Shown here: in pieces, positions 59,101-64,000 of the stretch
Numbering within the stretch: the first letter of the stretch is position 1
How the letters are laid out: the number at the start of each line of letters is the position of its first letter
From: Diplosphaera chodatii
Taxonomy: Eukaryota > Chlorophyta > Trebouxiophyceae > Prasiolales > Stichococcaceae
Length of the DNA: 64,000 bases
NCBI GenBank assembly: GCA_032358165.1
Contig: JAALGY010000042.1
Location: 1,054,001-1,118,000 of the forward strand
Direction: 5' to 3'
Translations under genes and position numbers: made by a program
Notes under the pieces: model-generated
Told to the model about the DNA's origin: nothing
Databases searched by the model: none
What the model saw: only the letters and a program-made list of their open reading frames with translations

Positions 59101-62100
59101 GGTGTATGAGAAGGAGCGCGGGTGAGATCCCATCACCCTCGTCGATCATCTCCAAGGCACATCGCATCAGCAATGTTCACCCCCAAACTGCCAGTGTAGC
59201 AGCTGTAGACGATCCTGGTGTCGGTGTGAGGCGTGCATGTCGCGGCGCAAGCCATGCTCCTGTCTGTGTTTGCTAGCGTTCAGGGGCAAGTGCCATCACA
59301 CTACACGAGCAGTCCTCCCTGACTGTGGTGCATGCTGCCGCAGGCTGCGCATCATGATGAAGATGCACGGGCTGGGCGATGGCGCATACTTTGCGGTGCG
59401 ATTGTTGCACAAAAGTGTATACCTGCACTACTGATGTAGCTGCATGCTCGCACCCTTGCCCAGTACAGCGCACCGGACCACGCCTGCTGCTCCTGTTTCC
59501 GGAGTCGCAGGGTGCGAAGCTTCATGTACAATACCTGTGCTTCTGTGTCACGGCAGGTGCAATATGTGTGGTTCATGCTGCTGTACTGCTGCTACATGAT
59601 TGTGCTGCTGGCCATCGGCTCCGCGGTCGACATCGGCTTCTTCCGCAAGAACAACTACGGCCTGCAGATCGTGAGTCTTCACCTTGCCATTCACACAGAT
59701 GCGATGATGGAGTGACCATGTGCCAACAGCTATCAGCCATGGCTCAGGCTGTTCAGCATTACAGGTGCACCAATACTTCTGTATGAGCTGACAGGTGTCG
59801 TGCATCACAGGTGTTCTACTTTGTGTGGGGCAACTGCCTGGTGGCCTTCGGCTTCGTCATCTCTACCTTCTTCAGAGTCGTCAAGAACGCCGTTGTGTTT
59901 GGCTACATCTACACAATCGGATCAGGTGTGAGCAGCATGTGCACAGCCAGAAAGCAATTCAAGCGCAGCATGCTGCGGTGACAGCATGCTAGCCTGCAAC
60001 AGCCTTATGCAATGCAGGCTGCCTGGGGCATGTGCGCAGCTGCTACCGTACGCCATTGCTCAGTGTACACCAGCACATGCATCGCAGGGCTGTTGGGCTA
60101 CCTGCTGTTCCAGCAGCTCATAGAGCGCGGGTACTCCTGGGTATGGGTGCTGGAGATCATCCCTTCCTTCGCGCTGTACCGCGGCCTGTATGAGTTCTCC
60201 CAGTACGCCTTCCTCGCCAGCTACGGGGTGGGTTGGCGCTGGCACTCTAGAACCATGGGCATCACTAGCAAGCATGTATCCGGGCCTTCAGACAGCTGCT
60301 GGCCAACTGCCGCTGGGGTTGCTGCCGTCCGGTGCCCAACCTCAGCTACCATGTGCTGCGCAGAACTCCAAGGGCCTCGGGTTCGACAACATCAACGACG
60401 GCCGCAACGGTGAGCACGCCGGTCCCAGCGGGACCGCCCGCACGCTGCGGGGCTGTATCGCAGTTCCTGCGCTCGTGCTGAACATTCGCGTCGCACCACC
60501 GCAGCCGCCGTGTGGTGTGCAGGCATGAGCGTGGCGCTGGGCATCATGGCCATCGAGTGGGCGCTGTTCCTGGTGCTGGCCTGGTATCTGGAGCAGGTCC
60601 TGCCCTCAGGTGGGTGCACTGTAAGTGTGATCGCCCCTCCATCCGAAGGGCGATTGTGCATGCAGGCCCACTCGTCCGGTGTCTGGTACTTCGCGCCCGC
60701 ACGACGGCGACCATGCTGGTCGGCCTCCAGCGTCGCCTCGACTGCAATCTGCTTCCTTCGAACAGGCACGGGCATCCGGCGCAGCCCGCTGTTCTTCCTG
60801 GACGGCTGCCGGAAGCGGCGGCGGCGGCGCAGCGGCACCGTCGCAGCCGCCGCCCCCAAGCCCCGCAAGTCGGTGGACGGCGAACTGGCGGTGGGTGTCA
60901 TCGCCTGGCAGACCCTCCTGCGCCGTCCCGTGACCTGCGATCCGTGCAGCAGTACGTTGTGTGGGCGTGAGTGAAACACCGCAGCGTGTATCTGCGCGGT
61001 GTGCTCTCCTCAGGCTGCCTGCTCAAGCTGGCCTAAACCCTACACCCTTATGCCGCAGGTGGCGCTGGAGGGGGACGATGTGGTGGATGAGCGGGAGCGG
61101 GTGGCGGCGCTGCCCACCGACGGCACCGGCGACGCCATCATCGTGCGGGACCTGCGGAAGGTCTACCCGGCGCAGGTGCCTGCCGGCTGTGTCGCCCGAG
61201 TCGACAGAAGGGCTTCGGCGCCTGCGACCCTCCTGACCCTGGCCCAGCAGCGCATCAGCACATTCCACAATTGCGTCGCGCGGCACCAAGCCACTGCGCA
61301 TGGCCAGACTGTTCGGAGACCTCGCCCAGCCTCCTTCCTCTGGAAGCCGCCCGCTCGATGGCGGCGCCATTCACCCCGCTGCCCGCGCGCAGGACGGCAA
61401 CCCGCCCAAGGCGGCGGTGCGTGGCCTGGACCTGGGCATCCGGCGCGGCGAGGTGTTCGGGCTGCTGGGGCCCAACGGCGCGGGCAAGACCAGCGCCATC
61501 CACATGATGATCGGCTTCCTGGAGCCCACCGCGGGTGCGCGCCCCCCCGCCACAGCTCCGACGCCCCACGTGCCGTCTCGGGTGCACGCGCCTGCTGGGC
61601 ACCTTCCAGGCTGGTGACCGAGCTGCGGGAGCGCTTCATACGGACGCACTTCCCTGCAGGCACCGCGTACGTCGAGGGGCTGGACATCCGGCACGACATG
61701 GCGGCAGTGTACTCCCTGATGGGCGTCTGCCCCCAGGTGTGACGACTGTTCACACCCCTGGCCATCATTGCCATCTTGTGGTTGCAACACATATTGCCGC
61801 ATCATGCATGCACATGACGATGCTTGCAGAGTATGCCGCTTTATCAGCGTGCCTTTTCCCACTCATCAGTGCTCTGCGGCCCTGAGCATTGCGGCAAACG
61901 CAACAAGTGACTGGCGCGTTGTGTCGCTGTGCAGCACGACCTGCTGTGGGAGCAGCTGACGCCGACGGAGCACCTGTCCTTCTACGGCCGGCTGAAGGGC
62001 CTCAAGGTGATCTCAATCCACATGCTGCGCCGCACGGCCCCCTGCTTGAGCACCTTCACGCGTGAGTGTTGATCCACCGAGCACATTTCTGACATGCAAT

Positions 62101-63950
62101 GCGTGCCTGGGGGTGCATCAGTGATGTGCCGCACTACTGTGCTGTAGACGACCTCTTTGCTGCGCCGCAGAAGCGGCAGCTGCAGGGGGCGGTGGAGGCG
62201 GGCCTGCGCGCCGTGAACCTGTGGGCGGTGCGGGCGAAGCGGGTGCAGCAGTTCAGCGGCGGCATGAAGCGCCGCCTCAGCGTCGCGATCAGCTTCATCG
62301 GCGACCCGCGCGTCGTGTACCTCGACGAGTGCAGCACGGTGCGGACGCTGGGGTTGCATGCATGCTGGGCTGTGCCACACGTGAAGTGGTCGATGCTGTA
62401 AAACAGCCCTCTGTCCCGTGGCGAGTCCGAAGTCATCAATTTCCCAGGAAGCACTTGCACAGCTGCTGTCGGTGTTGGTATTCAGCACCAACACCGAAAC
62501 GTAACCCTCGAGATGCACATCCACTCATGCACATGTGCTCACCTTGTCGCATCGGTATCGCATGGCCATAAAGATTGATGGCTGCCGCCCCTGCGCTCCA
62601 GGGCCTGGACCCGGCGTCGCGGCGCAACCTGTGGGACGTCATCAAGCGGCAGCGCGCCGGCCGCGGCATCATCCTGACCACCCACAACATGGAGGAGGCC
62701 GAGGCGCGCCCCCTGAACCGACAGCCACATGACTGTATACCTGTGGTCAGCTGCGCACATGTCTGCAGCGTGCTTCGGCGTGCCAGCCCTGCCGGCCGGA
62801 CTTCAGGGGTCCCCGCACACAGCGTCGGTCGTGAGGCCGGCAGGTCGGCGCGCGTTCCGACGCCCGTGCACACGCTGCGCAGGTGCTGTGCGACCGGCTG
62901 GGCATCTTCGTGGACGGGCAGCTGGTGTGCGTGGGCGCGCCCAAGGAGATCACCGCGCGCTACGGCGGCTACCTGGTGCGGCTAGCTGCGACGCACGCCC
63001 TGGAGTGCAAAACATTGCTGACAGCACCACACAGCGGTCGTCACCGTGCCCGGCAGGCGGCCGCGCAGGACTCGGCGCCCGGGTCATGCGGCAGATGCAT
63101 CTGCCGGAGGTGGCAGGGCAACCGGGAGCTCGCTTTGTGCATGCTTTGTCACCAGCGCGCCGTGACATGCTGGGCCCCTGGTGCGCCTTGCGCAGGTGTT
63201 CACCATCACCACGCCGCCGGCGCAGCGGGAGGTGGAGGCGGCGGACCGGCTGGTGCGCCAGCTGTCGCCCGGGGCGCGCAGGACCTACGCGCTGGGCGGC
63301 ACCCAGAAGTACGAGCTGCCCACCTCCGAGGTGTCCCTCAGCCAGGTGCGTCATTTGGATTTAGGGATCCCATCCTACTGTCTGAACACATGTGCGCTGG
63401 GTGGCACCCGGACGTGCGAGCTGTTCGCCTCCGAGGCGTCCCCCAGCCGGGTGCGTGCTCCCCGCCTGCCCCCGCGGCTCATGCTGTGGCTCCAACACGA
63501 ATTGCCTGGGTGCCGAGCCTCCATGGCCGCTGGCTTTCTTCGGGAGCAGCAAGCAGCTGCCCTGTCTTGACAGCCAGAGGGCCAACCCTCCGGGCCGGGG
63601 CACTGCTATGCAGCTGCAGATGCGGGACGGCGACCATCATGCTGCTGCGGACATCGGACACAAGACCGAAAGCGCCGTGATCGTTGCCGTGCGCAGTGCA
63701 GGTGTTTGCAGCCATGGAGCGCGCCAAGGGCTCCCTCAACTTCCTGGACTGGGGCGTGGCCAATGCCACCCTCGAGGAGGTGGGTGCTCACACGAACACC
63801 CGTCATTTTGCCTGGGCATGTAGCACATGCGGGCGTCACTGGACTTCGTCGCCACGCAGGAAGCGGTGGTGACCAGGGGATGTGTCGCTTTGCTGTGTGC
63901 AGGTGTTCATCAAGTTTGCGCGGCAGATCGGGGCGGAGGGAGAGAAGTGA
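56119..63950 (+). CDS. Half-size ABC transporter, subfamily A (plant type), gene 2
   Basis: Second ABCA half-transporter, divergent from gene 1. Exon 1 56119-56181 (MDSTHGAPP), exon 2 56336-56503 with the family's N-terminus (LMRKNAAFQRRNRRSNCC, then a hydrophobic helix), exon 3 about 56660-56712 (CGCECLRCC). A large extracytoplasmic region with Cys and N-glycosylation sites follows (56940-58910). Membrane exons follow with FFTWLSQLLLPLLLVNMVYE, WFMLLYCCYMIVLLAIGS and YFVWGNCLVAFGFVIST, then LFQQLIERGYSWVW and ALGIMAIEWALFLVLAWYLE. NBD: IIVRDLRKVYPAQ, Walker [10 protein letters not shown] (about 61470), GVCPQHDLLWEQLTP, signature FSGGMKRRLSVAISF, Walker B VVYLDECSTGLDPASRR with Cys replacing the usual Pro, and H-loop LTTHNMEEAE. 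It ends ANATLEEVFIKFARQIGAEGEK at 63950. Inner exon borders are approximate. Confidence 0.9.
63289..63457. repeat. Duplicated exon end with splice donor in ABCA gene 2
   Basis: 63289-63351 (ALGGTQKYELPTSEVSLSQ plus GTGCGT donor) is repeated at 63394-63457 (ALGGTRTCELFASEASPSR plus GTGCGT donor), about 84% identical over 63 bases with no indel. The second copy also stays open in the same frame. Confidence 0.8.
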
Positions 63951-64000
63951 TGAGCAACCGGGGATGCCTTCAGAGCTGGGGTTGCCGCCCGTAGTGGGTC

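Noticed and set aside
1..64000. tRNA or rRNA genes
   Set aside because: Looked for by eye; no convincing cloverleaf or rRNA core was recognised. A tRNAscan/Infernal run would be decisive.

Overview
The window is nuclear DNA of a eukaryote, most likely a chlorophyte green alga of the Chlorella/trebouxiophyte type. The evidence is a GC-rich sequence, genes cut by many short introns (donor usually GTGAGT or GTGCG, acceptor TGCAG), plant-type half-size ABCA transporters, a PGAP1-like plant hydrolase, a predicted thylakoid-lumen enzyme and a bacterial/organellar-type aspartyl-tRNA synthetase. The species assignment is inference. Gene models were built by hand from protein similarity plus splice-phase bookkeeping; for eight of the thirteen genes the summed exon lengths close exactly in frame.

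Layout. 1-3424 (+): splicing factor PRPF31, 5' end outside the window. 3954-6445 (+): aldo/keto reductase with a transit peptide and a twin-arginine lumen signal. 6975-12231 and 13285-19861 (both -): two tandem PhoD-type alkaline phosphatases, each with about 20 exons. 21085-23178 (-): PGAP1-like alpha/beta hydrolase with a one-base frameshift. 23602-24183 (+): a small lysine-rich ORF of unknown function ending 11 nt before the start of 24195-29288 (+), a 16-exon aspartyl-tRNA synthetase.

29718-46776 (+) is the standout region: five head-to-tail copies of one ten-exon gene for a secreted protein of 369-395 residues with six cysteines that I cannot assign to any known family. Copies share intron positions and phases. 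Exons 4-7 are invariant in length; exons 3, 8, 9 and 10 vary. A TGCYGASTCR element lies 160-195 bp upstream of every start codon, and intron 4 is GC-AG in four copies and GT-AG in the fifth.

47189-55312 (-) and 56119-63950 (+) are two half-size ABCA transporters in head-to-head orientation with about 800 bp between their starts. Each carries a small local exon duplication.

Functionally the window mixes housekeeping genes (splicing, organellar translation) with cell-surface or secretory functions: secreted phosphatases, a secreted tandem family and lipid-type transporters. No tRNA, rRNA, CRISPR array or recognisable transposon was found.
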